Part shown: positions 47,331 to 56,570 of the stretch, one piece after another
How positions within the stretch are numbered: position 1 is the first letter of the stretch
Layout: each line of letters starts with the position of its first letter
Source: JBMFOH01 sp049969715 [NCBI: bacterium]
Lineage (GTDB): Bacteria > DUMJ01
Length of the DNA stretch: 64,000 nucleotides
Assembly: GCA_049969715.1 (NCBI GenBank)
Contig: JBMFOH010000002.1
Coordinates: forward strand, 56,559-120,558
Direction of reading: 5' to 3'
The notes under the pieces: generated by a model
The model's database searches: none
What the model was told of the DNA's origin: nothing
The model's input: only the letters and a program-made list of their open reading frames with translations
Made by a program: the position numbers and the translations under genes

Positions 47331-48833
47331 CTAGTGTCTAAAATGTCTTATTCCAGTGAATACCATTGATATATGGTATCTTTCTGCTGATTCTATTACC
47401 TCTTTATCTCTAATAGAACCTCCTGGCTGAATAATGGCTTTTATTCCTACTTTACCTGCCTCCTCTACTGAGTCAGAAAAAGGAAAGAACCCATCAGAGG
47501 CAAGAACTGCCCCTTCAACCTCTTTACCTGCTCTAGCTATCGCAAGCCTTACAGAATCTATCCTATTAGGTTGTCCACCACATATACCTAGAGTCTTTCC
47601 TCCTTTAGCTACTACTATAGCATTAGATTTTACGAACTTTACTACCTTAAATGCAAATATTAAATCCTCCTTTAGCTCCTCATCTAATTGAGTCTGAGTA
47701 ACCACTTCAAAGTTCTTTACATCTTCTAGGTCCCATTCTTCTACTAAAAAACCTCCCTGAATACCTTTAATCTCGAGTCCTTTCGGTAATTCATAAAACT
47801 CAGGATGAACTAAGATACGAAGATTCTTCTTATGTTTCAATAAATCTATAGCATCTTCTGTTATCTCAGGACATATTATACATTCTACAAAATAAGGGTC
47901 TATAGCTTCGGCTACATCTTTGCCTAGCTTTCTATTTAGACCTATAATACTTCCATAGGCAGAAACAGGATCAGCCTGCCATGCCTTGTTAAAAGCATCT
48001 AAAGGATTATCACTTACAGCTACCCCGCAAGGGGTATTATGTTTTATAATACAGGCACATGGTTTTTCAAATGAACGGGCTATAGCCCACGCCACATCTA
48101 AATCTAATATATTGTTGTAAGAAAGTTCCTTCCCGTGAATCTGAATAGCACCTAATACACTTGGTCCAGATACCTTATATCCAGATGCCCTTTGATGAGG
48201 ATTCTCTCCATACCTCAAGTTTATAGTCTTCTCCCCTGAGAGTAAAAAGTGCTCAGGGAAAGATTCTACACTCAAATAATTAGAGATAGCCGCATCATAT
48301 TTAGAGGTTATACTAAAAGCCTTAACAGCAAGCTTTCTTCTTGTTTCTAAAGTTATCTCCCCTTTTGATTCCCATTCATCTCTTATAAGTCTATAATCTG
48401 AAGGGTCTGTAACTATTACCACATCTAAAAAATTTTTAGCAGAAGCTCTCATCAGAGTAACTCCACCTATATCTATGTTTTCTAGTGCTTCCTCTAGAGA
48501 AGCCCCCCTATTTATAACATCTAGAAAAGGATAAAGGTTAACCACTACCATATCTATAGGCTTTATGCCTAATTCATCTAACTCTTTTAGCTGGTCCCTT
48601 CTCCTTGCCAATATTCCACCCATTATAGTAGGATGAAGTGTCTTCACCCTTCCAGCAAGAATCTCCTTAAACTGAGTAATATTAGAAACATCTGTTATTT
48701 CTATACCTTCCCCCTTTAGAAGCTTGGCAGTACCAGAGGTAGATATAATCTCTACCCCCTTTGTGGTAAGAAATCTAGCAAAGTCTACAATGTTATCCTT
48801 GTTATAAACACTTATAAGTGCTCTTTTAATCAA
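47331..48833 (-). CDS. purH: Bifunctional AICAR formyltransferase / IMP cyclohydrolase
   Basis: This 500-residue enzyme carries out the last two steps of IMP synthesis. The N-terminal MGS-like IMP cyclohydrolase domain (about 1-190) holds ISTSGTAKLLK and GRVKTLHPTIMGGIL; the AICAR transformylase domain has the ACIIKHNTPCGVA and SDGFFPFSD segments. I chose TTG 48833 because AAGGAGG is seven bases before it; the upstream in-frame TTG at 48854 would read through that Shine-Dalgarno. It overlaps the end of purN by eight bases. Confidence 0.95.
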   Translation of the reverse strand: MIKRALISVYNKDNIVDFARFLTTKGVEIISTSGTAKLLKGEGIEITDVSNITQFKEILAGRVKTLHPTIMGGILARRRDQLKELDELGIKPIDMVVVNLYPFLDVINRGASLEEALENIDIGGVTLMRASAKNFLDVVIVTDPSDYRLIRDEWESKGEITLETRRKLAVKAFSITSKYDAAISNYLSVESFPEHFLLSGEKTINLRYGENPHQRASGYKVSGPSVLGAIQIHGKELSYNNILDLDVAWAIARSFEKPCACIIKHNTPCGVAVSDNPLDAFNKAWQADPVSAYGSIIGLNRKLGKDVAEAIDPYFVECIICPEITEDAIDLLKHKKNLRILVHPEFYELPKGLEIKGIQGGFLVEEWDLEDVKNFEVVTQTQLDEELKEDLIFAFKVVKFVKSNAIVVAKGGKTLGICGGQPNRIDSVRLAIARAGKEVEGAVLASDGFFPFSDSVEEAGKVGIKAIIQPGGSIRDKEVIESAERYHISMVFTGIRHFRH

Positions 48834-49428
48834 TAAAAACCCTCCTTCCTTCAATTCTAAGTCTTCCCTGTTGAAATAGTCTAATAGCCTCTACTAAAAT
48901 ATTATGTTCTTTTTCCAAGATCCTCTCAGATAATGTATCAACTGTATCATCATCATATACAGGAACTGCCTCTTGAAGAATTATCGGTCCCCCATCTACT
49001 ATCTCATTTACAAAATGCACCGTACATCCAGTTATCTTTACTCCATAATCCAACGCCTGCTTCTGAGCCTGTAAACCAGGGAAGCTCGGAAGCAAAGAGG
49101 GATGTATATTTATTATCTTCATAGGAAAATGATTAACAAAGTTCACAGAAAGAATCCTCATAAAACCTGCAAGAACAATAAGTTCCACACAATTCTCCTC
49201 TAAGATTCTAGTAATCTCTCTCTCAAACTCACTCTTCTTCCCAGGTTTTACATATACTGTAGGGATATTCGCTCTTTTTGCCCTCTCAAGAGCAAGGGCA
49301 TTTGGATTATCACTTATAACTATCCTAATCTCCCCATCTATCTTACCACTATCAATTCCGTCAATAATAGCTTGAAGATTCGTCCCCCTTCCAGATACTA
49401 GAACTCCAATCTTAAGTTTATCCTTCAA
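48826..49428 (-). CDS. purN: Phosphoribosylglycinamide formyltransferase
   Basis: This 200-residue enzyme formylates GAR using 10-formyl-THF. LVSGRGTNLQAII at the N-terminus, the catalytic Asn/His/Asp in NIHPSLLPSFPG (about 106-117) and HFVNEIVDGGPII (about 137-149) are intact. Start is a TTG preceded by AGAGGTG; it overlaps purM by 11 bases. It supplies the step before purM in the same cluster. Confidence 0.95.
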   Translation of the reverse strand: MKDKLKIGVLVSGRGTNLQAIIDGIDSGKIDGEIRIVISDNPNALALERAKRANIPTVYVKPGKKSEFEREITRILEENCVELIVLAGFMRILSVNFVNHFPMKIINIHPSLLPSFPGLQAQKQALDYGVKITGCTVHFVNEIVDGGPIILQEAVPVYDDDTVDTLSERILEKEHNILVEAIRLFQQGRLRIEGRRVFID

Positions 49429-50431
49429 TGGTTACACCTCTCTCACCTGGTCCTATCTCCCCGATAGTTAAAAGTTCAGGAAGTAGATCTATTGCCTTCT
49501 CCTTATTCTCTCGACTTACCACTATAGTCATCCCGATTCCCATATTAAATGTTCTATACATTTCTTCTTTAGGAAGTTTAAGATGTTCATTTATAAAATG
49601 GAAGATAGGAAGTGTAGGGATAGAATCAGCTCTTATAAATGCCCTAACCCCATCCGGTAACACTCTAGGAAGGTTATCTATCATTCCTCCACCAGTAATG
49701 TGAGCCATTGCCTTTATCTTAAGCTCGCTTAAAAGAGGCTTAAGCTGTCTCCAATATATCTTAGTAGGGGTTAAAAGTTCCTCATATAGAGGTCTTTCTA
49801 AAGGAGGGTATATTTTATCTAATGAGAGACCTTCTTCTTTTATAAGCCTTCTGATTAGAGAAAAACCATTACTGTGTAATCCTGAAGATGGAAGCCCTAA
49901 GACCACATCACCAGGTTCAACTGTCTTTCCATCTATAATTTCATCTTTCTCTACTATCCCTACTGCAAATCCAGCCAGGTCATATCTATCTTCTGGATAG
50001 AACTCAGGCATTTCTGCCGTCTCTCCTCCTATCAGTGGACACTCTGCTTCATTGCATCCAGTTACTATCCCTTCTATCACTCTCTCCATCACATCAAGGT
50101 CTATCTTCCCACAGGCAATATAATCTAAAAAGAAGAATGGTCTTGCCCCATATACCAACACATCATTTATTCCCATAGCTACCAAATCTATCCCTACTGT
50201 GTTATGAATTCCCATGTACTGAGCTATAAGAAGCTTAGTACCTACCCCATCAGTAGATGAGACAAGGACAGGTTCTCTATAGTTAGATATAGTGGTAAGA
50301 GCAGCAAAACCTCCAATACTATCAAGTATATATGGAGGTTTTAATGATAATTTCTCTTTTATAATCTCAACAAACCTTGAACCTTTATCTATATCTACGC
50401 CAGATGACTTATAATCAATCCTCTTTACCAT
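49418..50431 (-). CDS. purM: Phosphoribosylformylglycinamidine cyclo-ligase
   Basis: This 337-residue ATP-dependent enzyme closes the imidazole ring to form AIR. The SSTDGVGTKLLIA motif near residues 58-70, DLVAMGINDVLVYGARP (about 82-98) and PLIGGETAEMPEFY are typical. Its gap to the radical SAM gene upstream is 67 bases. With purN and purH it forms a three-gene cluster; the rest of the pathway is outside this window. Confidence 0.95.
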   Translation of the reverse strand: MVKRIDYKSSGVDIDKGSRFVEIIKEKLSLKPPYILDSIGGFAALTTISNYREPVLVSSTDGVGTKLLIAQYMGIHNTVGIDLVAMGINDVLVYGARPFFFLDYIACGKIDLDVMERVIEGIVTGCNEAECPLIGGETAEMPEFYPEDRYDLAGFAVGIVEKDEIIDGKTVEPGDVVLGLPSSGLHSNGFSLIRRLIKEEGLSLDKIYPPLERPLYEELLTPTKIYWRQLKPLLSELKIKAMAHITGGGMIDNLPRVLPDGVRAFIRADSIPTLPIFHFINEHLKLPKEEMYRTFNMGIGMTIVVSRENKEKAIDLLPELLTIGEIGPGERGVTIEG

Positions 50432-50498
50432 ATTTCACTCCAAACTGTTAGTGTTTAATCACCCAAATATTTTAACACAGTCTATATAGAAAAGTCTC

Positions 50499-51488
50499 TT
50501 ATATCGGTTTCCAACATTCATAATCTTGGGCGAAAACATCCCCAAACATAGCATAAGATAATGCCCTGCATCCAATACACTCTTCTATGTCACAGAGATT
50601 GCACTTACCTTTAAGATATCTCTTGTCAAACTGAGACCTAAAGTCTCTAAGTTTTATAAGGACATCTGAAAAAACTTCCTCTCTTAAATTCCCTAATAAT
50701 AGTGGTAGTCTTCTACATGGATAAACAGAAGCATCAGGCATAAGGCACATACTCTCATCTCCAAGATTACAGAATGCCCCCATTATCTTGTGTTCTTCTA
50801 GGTCTATAAAAAAGGCTTTATATAAAATGAGATCCTCTGCGGTCATTTCTATCAATGATGCCACCTTACTAACTACCTCATACCACCCCTTAGGGTCTAA
50901 TACCTCACCTTGGATCCATCTTCCCCTCCCTAAAGGAATAAACCTCTCAAGGATAAAACCTTTTACATTTAATTCTTTTGCGAAAGTATACATCTCATCT
51001 AGGTATATATAGTTATATCTAGTTAATGTAAACATAAGAATTATATCCTTAGCATAGACTTCTTTTAGATTCTCTATAACTCTTTCAAAATTTCCACTAC
51101 CTCTTATCCTATCATTAATCTCAGAGAATGGACCTTCCAAAGAGACCTTTATAGACTTCAATTTTTTAAAGGAGATAAGGCTCTGATAGTAATCCTTCAA
51201 TAAGATTCCATTGGTAATAATATTGAACTCCTTTATAAAAGAGATGTCTTCCAAAATATCTAATATAGGAAAGAAGAGGGGGGAAACTAAAGGCTCTCCT
51301 CCAGTGACATTTATAGAAAGACTCTCATACCCAGAGGTTTCAAGTACAGAGGATATATTATAGATAATCTTTCTCCACTCATCGATGGATATATCTCTAT
51401 CTTTATCAAATCTTTCCTGATAACAGTGTTTACATCTTAGATTACAGAGGTCTGTTATATGCCACTGAAAGGTAAATTCTCTAGCCAT
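50499..51488 (-). CDS. Radical SAM / SPASM domain protein
   Basis: This 329-residue protein binds an N-terminal [4Fe-4S] cluster by CNLRCKHC (Cys16, 20 and 23) and has the SAM-associated NVTGGEP motif near 62. The C-terminal SPASM region contains cysteines at CNLGDESMC, YPCRRLPL, CNLCDIEEC, CRAL and EC, enough for auxiliary clusters. Such enzymes modify peptides or act as PqqE-like and heme-like maturases. No small peptide substrate gene is evident next to it. Start overlaps the AlaX gene by eight bases, so the two are cotranscribed. Substrate is unknown. Confidence 0.87.
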   Translation of the reverse strand: MAREFTFQWHITDLCNLRCKHCYQERFDKDRDISIDEWRKIIYNISSVLETSGYESLSINVTGGEPLVSPLFFPILDILEDISFIKEFNIITNGILLKDYYQSLISFKKLKSIKVSLEGPFSEINDRIRGSGNFERVIENLKEVYAKDIILMFTLTRYNYIYLDEMYTFAKELNVKGFILERFIPLGRGRWIQGEVLDPKGWYEVVSKVASLIEMTAEDLILYKAFFIDLEEHKIMGAFCNLGDESMCLMPDASVYPCRRLPLLLGNLREEVFSDVLIKLRDFRSQFDKRYLKGKCNLCDIEECIGCRALSYAMFGDVFAQDYECWKPI

Positions 51489-52626
51489 TTATATCTAAGG
51501 TTCTATTTATAGATATTAATGTATCTTCTAACTCAACTACTTTACCCTGGATAAAAGTCTCTCCCTTGCCACCTCGCCATCCATTCCTTCCAAGGACCTC
51601 TATAATACTCTGCCAGATTTCGTCTGGGATATTTACCGACCTAGAAATAACTATCTGCCCAGAAGGATTTGAAAATAGACATAAATCTATCTTGCTTGAA
51701 ATCTTCCTAGAAATAAAGGAAAGCTTATCTATATCATAATCTAACCCTTTTATCAAAATCTTCCCTAGGTTAGTATCTATCGCCTCCTTTATTAATCCTT
51801 CTGCCTGATACTCAATTAAAGTCCTGTTAAGATTTTTATTCTCCTTTTCTAACTCCTCTATCTTGCCTAAGAGTCTTCCTACAGAGGAAATAACATCGGG
51901 GTCTCCTACCATCTCTTTCAATAGCTGATATTCTTTTTCTCTTTTAGATAGCCTCTTCAAGATTCTATCTCCCGCTATAAACTCTATCCTTGTAAATCTA
52001 CTATTCTTCTTATAAACCTCCAATATCTTAAAAAGTCCCAATTCTGAGGTATCTCTCACATGAAGACCACCACAAGGATTTACATCTAAGCCAGGAATCT
52101 CTATTATCCTAGTAATCTTATCTTTCCAATATATCTTTATAGGGATACCTTGAAGTATATAGAAGTTTGTTTTCTTTTCAGCTTCATCTATCAACTGAAT
52201 AGGTAATTCATCCTTTAAAGGAACCTCTATCTTGGTATATTCTTCAAGGATCTGGAATCCAGTAGTCTTAAGTGCATAATCTCTCTCTAAGATTGCAGAG
52301 AAGAGATGCTGAGCAGTATGTTGCTGTGCATACTCTCTTCTTAAATCTATATCTATCTTCATAACTACACTCTCTTGTTTATTTGGTTTTCTCCCTTCGA
52401 ATCTCCCCCAATGCCATATCTTGTCATTTTCTTCTACCTTAAAGACATCAAGTTTCCACCCATCCCCTCTAATTATCCCTCTATCACAGGGTTGTCCTCC
52501 TCCTTCAGGGAAGAAGATAGTTTCGTCAAAGGAGAGGCCTAATAGAGAGTCCTTCTCCACTACATCAGTAACTTTTGTTCCCAATTCGTACATATATGGG
52601 TCTATATAAAACACCTTTTCTGTCAA
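51481..52626 (-). CDS. AlaX-type alanyl-tRNA editing protein with DHHA1-like tail
   Basis: This 381-residue protein resembles the editing half of alanyl-tRNA synthetase. The zinc site is HTAQH (about residues 98-102) with Cys and His in the NPCGGLHVRD segment (about 178-187). A coiled coil (about 215-255) and a C-terminal DHHA1-like domain with GGRGGKGET-like ending (WRGGKGETF) follow. It hydrolyses Ser- and Gly-mischarged tRNA(Ala) in trans. It is the AlaX-L type, which includes the C-terminal domain. TTG start, with AAGGA ten bases upstream. Located as the first gene of the minus-strand block with its own promoter. Confidence 0.9.
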   Translation of the reverse strand: MTEKVFYIDPYMYELGTKVTDVVEKDSLLGLSFDETIFFPEGGGQPCDRGIIRGDGWKLDVFKVEENDKIWHWGRFEGRKPNKQESVVMKIDIDLRREYAQQHTAQHLFSAILERDYALKTTGFQILEEYTKIEVPLKDELPIQLIDEAEKKTNFYILQGIPIKIYWKDKITRIIEIPGLDVNPCGGLHVRDTSELGLFKILEVYKKNSRFTRIEFIAGDRILKRLSKREKEYQLLKEMVGDPDVISSVGRLLGKIEELEKENKNLNRTLIEYQAEGLIKEAIDTNLGKILIKGLDYDIDKLSFISRKISSKIDLCLFSNPSGQIVISRSVNIPDEIWQSIIEVLGRNGWRGGKGETFIQGKVVELEDTLISINRTLDING

Positions 52627-52673
52627 TTAAACTCATTCCTTCTATATAAAATTTCTAATCTCTCCTCTACAAG

Positions 52674-52703
52674 AGTATAACTCCTCCTCGTGTATATTTT
52701 CAA
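52674..52703 (-). promoter_or_regulatory. Promoter of the AlaX / radical SAM operon
   Basis: On the minus strand TTGAAA (52698-52703) and TATACT (52674-52679) are separated by 18 bases. It diverges from the promoter of the sugar isomerase gene, 13 bases away. Confidence 0.55.
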
Positions 52704-52716
52704 TAGGTAAAGGCTA

Positions 52717-52745
52717 TTGACATTAGAAGAAAATTTTCTTATTCT
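52717..52745 (+). promoter_or_regulatory. Promoter with internal palindrome for the isomerase-rhamnosidase operon
   Basis: A perfect TTGACA (52717-52722) and TATTCT (52740-52745) are 17 bases apart. The spacer contains the perfect 14-base palindrome AAGAAAATTTTCTT (52727-52740), which overlaps the first base of the -10. This is a classic location for a repressor operator. An AGGAGGCGG Shine-Dalgarno precedes the ATG at 52779. Confidence 0.6.
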
Positions 52746-52778
52746 CTTAGAAGAAAGATAAAAGAGGAGGCGGTATTT

Positions 52779-53531
52779 ATGTCGAAACCAGTGGGGCTTC
52801 AAATGTATACTGTAAGAGACTATGCGGAGAAGGATTTTCTAGGAACGGTTAAGAAAGTAGCAGAAATAGGGTATAAAGGGATAGAACTTACTGGAACTTA
52901 TGGAGTAAAGGCAAAAGAACTAAAAGAGGTCCTAGATTCACTAGATATAAAGATCTGTGGAAGTCATACAGCAATAGACCTTTTAGAAAAGGATTTTAAT
53001 AGCACAATAGAGTTTAATCTAACTGTAGGAAATAAAAACATAGTATGTCCTTGGCTTCCTGAAAGCAAAAGAAATAGCGCAGATATATGGAAGGAAACAG
53101 CAGAAGAGCTTAATTCTTTAGGGGAGAGACTAAAGATATATGGGCTTACCCTCTCCTATCATAATCACAACTTTGAATTTGAAAAATTTGGAGATAAATA
53201 CGGAATCGATATACTGATAGAAAACACTAGTTCAGAGAATCTCAAACTCGAAGTAGATGTATTTTGGGTAAAATTCGCTGGGCTTGACCCTGGAGAGTTT
53301 CTAAAGATGCACAGTGATCGTATAAACCTCATCCATCTAAAAGATATGGAACCAGACCAAAAAACATTTGCAGAGGTAGGAGAAGGAATAATAGATTTTA
53401 AACCTATTTTTGAGATAGGAGATAGAGGAATTATTGAATGGTATGTAGTAGAACAAGATGTATGTAAGAGATCTTCTCTTGAGAGCGCAAGGATAAGTTT
53501 TGAGAATCTAAAAAAACTAGGAAGGATATAA
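52779..53531 (+). CDS. Sugar phosphate isomerase/epimerase family TIM-barrel protein
   Basis: This 250-residue protein has the xylose-isomerase-like TIM barrel (AP-endonuclease 2 fold). Metal-binding residues appear in LSYHNHNFEF, LEVDVFWV and LIHLKDM with Glu at the end of the barrel, and it starts with the GLQMYTVRDYAEKDF motif found in the IolE/hexulose-epimerase group. The true substrate is not known. It is followed after 28 bases by an alpha-L-rhamnosidase, so rhamnose or a related sugar is a plausible substrate. It has no signal peptide. Confidence 0.85.
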   Translation: MSKPVGLQMYTVRDYAEKDFLGTVKKVAEIGYKGIELTGTYGVKAKELKEVLDSLDIKICGSHTAIDLLEKDFNSTIEFNLTVGNKNIVCPWLPESKRNSADIWKETAEELNSLGERLKIYGLTLSYHNHNFEFEKFGDKYGIDILIENTSSENLKLEVDVFWVKFAGLDPGEFLKMHSDRINLIHLKDMEPDQKTFAEVGEGIIDFKPIFEIGDRGIIEWYVVEQDVCKRSSLESARISFENLKKLGRI

Positions 53532-53559
53532 TATTCTATAAAGAAGGAGGAAAATCCTT

Positions 53560-56364
53560 ATGGAGAGGGATAAACTTTATGCTCCTTTCGACCTGAGATG
53601 CGAGTATAGTAAGAATCCACTAGGATTAGAGGAGAAAAATCCTAGACTCTCTTGGAAGTTAGAGCATTCAGATAGAGGCGAAAAACAGAGTGGCTACCAG
53701 GTAATTGTATCAAGTTGTCTAGAAAATATAGAAAAGGATATAGGAGATGTATGGGATACAGGTAGGGTATTATCTAGTGACTCGGTGATAAAATACAACG
53801 GACTACCTCTAGAAAGTACAAAGACCTATTACTGGAAAGTGAGATGGTGGGATAGCCAAGAGAGAGTAAGTTCTTTTAGTAATATTTCCTGTTTTGAAAT
53901 GGGACTCCTTAATGAATCAGACTGGAAGGCAAAATGGATAGGAAGAGATTCTTATAGGTATGAAATGATAGAACAGAAAGAGATACCTTTTAGTAGAGGA
54001 TATACGCTAGCATGGTCTCCTCTATTTAGAAAGGAGTTTAAGCTTGAGAGAGAGATAAAGAAAGCCAGGGTTTACATCTCTGGACTAGGTTTTTATGAGC
54101 TGTATATAAATGGATCAAGGATAGGAGATAAAGTCCTAGACCCTGGACAAACTGATTATAAGAAGCGTGTACTATATAGTACCTATGATGTAACATGCAA
54201 TCTCATCTTAGGAGAAAATGCTATAGGGGTCGTTCTAGGTAATGGAAGATATGTAAAGGACTATGGATATGACTTTCCAAAACTCATCTTTCAACTTCTA
54301 ATAGAATACATAGACGGCTCTAGAGAGTTAATAATAAGTGACAGGACATGGAAGACCTCTTATGGACCGATTACGTTAAATGGGATATATTATGGAGAGG
54401 TATATGATGCTAGAAATGAAATCCCAGGATGGGATCTTCCTCATTTTGATGACACAGAATGGGAATATGCAAAAGAGGTAGATGCTCCTGGAGGAAAACT
54501 TGTTTCTGAGATGTTGCCACCTATAAAAGTGACTAAAACTCTAAAACCAGTAAAGATGACAAGCCCAAAACCTGGGGTATTTGTATATGACTTCGGACAA
54601 AACTTTACAGGATGGGTAAAGCTACGAGTAAAGGGCCCTGAGGGAACAGAAATAAGGATAAGATATGCAGAACTTCTAGGAGAAGATGGACTACTAAATA
54701 TGATACCTAACAGAGGAGCAAAGGCAACAGATGTTTATATCACCAAAGGACAAGGGCTAGAGACCTACGAACCTAGATTTACCTATCATGGATTTAGATA
54801 TGTGGAAATAACAGGGTATCCTGGAGTCCCAACACTAGATGATATAGAAGGTTGCGTAGTTCATACTGCAGTAGAACCTACAGGGAGTATTACCACATCT
54901 AATGAACTTATAAACCAAATACACAAGAATATCTTATGGGGGCAACTAAGTAATCTTATGAGTGTTCCTACTGATTGTCCCCAGAGGGATGAAAGAATGG
55001 GATGGATGGGAGATGCTCAACTTACAGTAGAAGAAGCCATCTATAACTTTGATATGATAACTTTCTATAAGAAATATCTAGATGATATAAAGGATGCTCA
55101 AAAGGAAGATGGAAGTGTCTCTGACGTAGTGCCTCCATACTGGAGTCTTTATCCAGCAGACCCTGCATGGGGAACAGCTTATATAACTATAGCATGGCAT
55201 CTATACTATTATTATGGAGAAAAAGATGTCCTAGAAAAACACTATGATGGACTAAAGAGATATATAGACTTCTTAACTAAGCTCTCTCCTGACTATATAT
55301 TAAGGTTCTATAAATATGGGGATTGGTGTCCTCCAGGAAGTATAAGACCTAAAGATTTCTCAGGTGAATTAGTTGCCACATGGTGCTACTATAATGATAC
55401 CTTAAACTTCTCTAAGATTGCTCAGGTCCTTGGTAATTCCGAAGACTTCGAAAAATATTCTAAATTAGCTGAAGGGATAAAAGAGGCATTCAATAAGAAG
55501 TTTCTTAAAGAAAGATTCTATGCTACTTCTCCAATCCCAGAGTTATCTAAAGAGGAATCATCAACATATTTAGAAACGTTCTTAAAAAATTTCCCAGAAG
55601 AACAGCGAAAGGAAATGCAGGAGTTATTACAGCACTTTATAGCATCTATGGGATTTACTAGCCAAACCATAAATTCCCTCCCATTATACCTAGATATCGT
55701 TCCCTCTGAAAAGAAGAAGGATGTATTGGATACACTTATCAATGATATAACAGAATTACATGACTATCATCTTGATACCGGAATAGTTGGAACAAGGTAT
55801 ATCTTTGACGTCCTTACTGACAATGGATACGATGAGATAGCTTACAGAATAGCCAATCAAAGGACCTATCCAAGCTGGGGGTATATGATAGAAGAAGGGG
55901 CAACAACTGTATGGGAGAGATGGGAAAAATTGACCTCCAGTGGGATGAACTCTCACAACCACATAATGTTTGGCACAGTAGACCCATGGTTCTATAAGGC
56001 ATTAGCTGGGATAAAGTGTCTAGAACCTGGATGGAACAAAATAATAATTGAACCGCATCTTGTGAAAGACTTAAGGTATACCCATGCATCGGTAAATACT
56101 CTAAAAGGGCTTGTGGAAGTGGATTGGGAGAAAAGAGATGACCTTACTATCTTCAGTATCTCAATACCTGTAAACACTGAGGCAGAATTTAGATTGCCCA
56201 AACTTTATCCAAACTTTATTGTGTCAGAGAGTGATAAGCCTATATGGGAGGATGGAACCTTCTATAGAGAGGTCTCAGGTATATTTGAAGCCAAAGATCT
56301 AGAGAAATATCTATCCTTCAAGCTTGGATCTGGAAGGTATTCCTTCAAGATAACAAAAAGATAA
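53560..56364 (+). CDS. Alpha-L-rhamnosidase (GH78)
   Basis: This 934-residue glycoside hydrolase has the GH78 multi-domain order: an N-terminal Fn3-like domain (about 1-125, ENPRLSWKLEH), the Bac_rhamnosid_N beta-sandwich (about 155-330), the alpha/alpha-barrel catalytic domain (about 430-790) with PTDCPQRDERMGWMGDAQ near 470-487 whose acidic residues are catalytic, and a C-terminal beta domain. No signal peptide is present, so it acts on imported rhamnosyl oligosaccharides or glycosides in the cytosol. AAGGAGG precedes the ATG. An intrinsic terminator follows the stop codon. Confidence 0.93.
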   Translation: MERDKLYAPFDLRCEYSKNPLGLEEKNPRLSWKLEHSDRGEKQSGYQVIVSSCLENIEKDIGDVWDTGRVLSSDSVIKYNGLPLESTKTYYWKVRWWDSQERVSSFSNISCFEMGLLNESDWKAKWIGRDSYRYEMIEQKEIPFSRGYTLAWSPLFRKEFKLEREIKKARVYISGLGFYELYINGSRIGDKVLDPGQTDYKKRVLYSTYDVTCNLILGENAIGVVLGNGRYVKDYGYDFPKLIFQLLIEYIDGSRELIISDRTWKTSYGPITLNGIYYGEVYDARNEIPGWDLPHFDDTEWEYAKEVDAPGGKLVSEMLPPIKVTKTLKPVKMTSPKPGVFVYDFGQNFTGWVKLRVKGPEGTEIRIRYAELLGEDGLLNMIPNRGAKATDVYITKGQGLETYEPRFTYHGFRYVEITGYPGVPTLDDIEGCVVHTAVEPTGSITTSNELINQIHKNILWGQLSNLMSVPTDCPQRDERMGWMGDAQLTVEEAIYNFDMITFYKKYLDDIKDAQKEDGSVSDVVPPYWSLYPADPAWGTAYITIAWHLYYYYGEKDVLEKHYDGLKRYIDFLTKLSPDYILRFYKYGDWCPPGSIRPKDFSGELVATWCYYNDTLNFSKIAQVLGNSEDFEKYSKLAEGIKEAFNKKFLKERFYATSPIPELSKEESSTYLETFLKNFPEEQRKEMQELLQHFIASMGFTSQTINSLPLYLDIVPSEKKKDVLDTLINDITELHDYHLDTGIVGTRYIFDVLTDNGYDEIAYRIANQRTYPSWGYMIEEGATTVWERWEKLTSSGMNSHNHIMFGTVDPWFYKALAGIKCLEPGWNKIIIEPHLVKDLRYTHASVNTLKGLVEVDWEKRDDLTIFSISIPVNTEAEFRLPKLYPNFIVSESDKPIWEDGTFYREVSGIFEAKDLEKYLSFKLGSGRYSFKITKR

Positions 56365-56370
56365 AGGAGA

Positions 56371-56403
56371 AAGGGAGGGAAGTAACTCCTTTCCCTCCTT
56401 TTT
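56371..56403 (+). terminator. Rho-independent terminator after the rhamnosidase gene
   Basis: An 11-base-pair stem (56371-56381 with 56391-56401, one G-U pair), a nine-base loop, and T-residues through 56403 follow seven bases after the stop codon. GC-rich core GGAGGGAA pairs with TTCCCTCC. Confidence 0.8.
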
Positions 56404-56570
56404 CTACATACTTTTCTGGGTCCTATTTACACTTCTTCTGACACCCTAACGTACAAAAGTAGTATTATTTTACCCTTATACTCTGTCATGAAATTTAATA
56501 GAATAGAATACTTTATAAATATTTGGTATTATAGAGGCATAAATTTTTAGTAAGAAAGAGGTGAATTTTA

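Noticed and set aside
47331-47350. Sigma-28 promoter for the flagellin gene
   Set aside because: No matching -35/-10 pair in the end of purH could be found by eye.
55814-56089. Minus-strand open frames within the rhamnosidase gene
   Set aside because: They lie entirely within a GH78 catalytic region whose motifs are intact.
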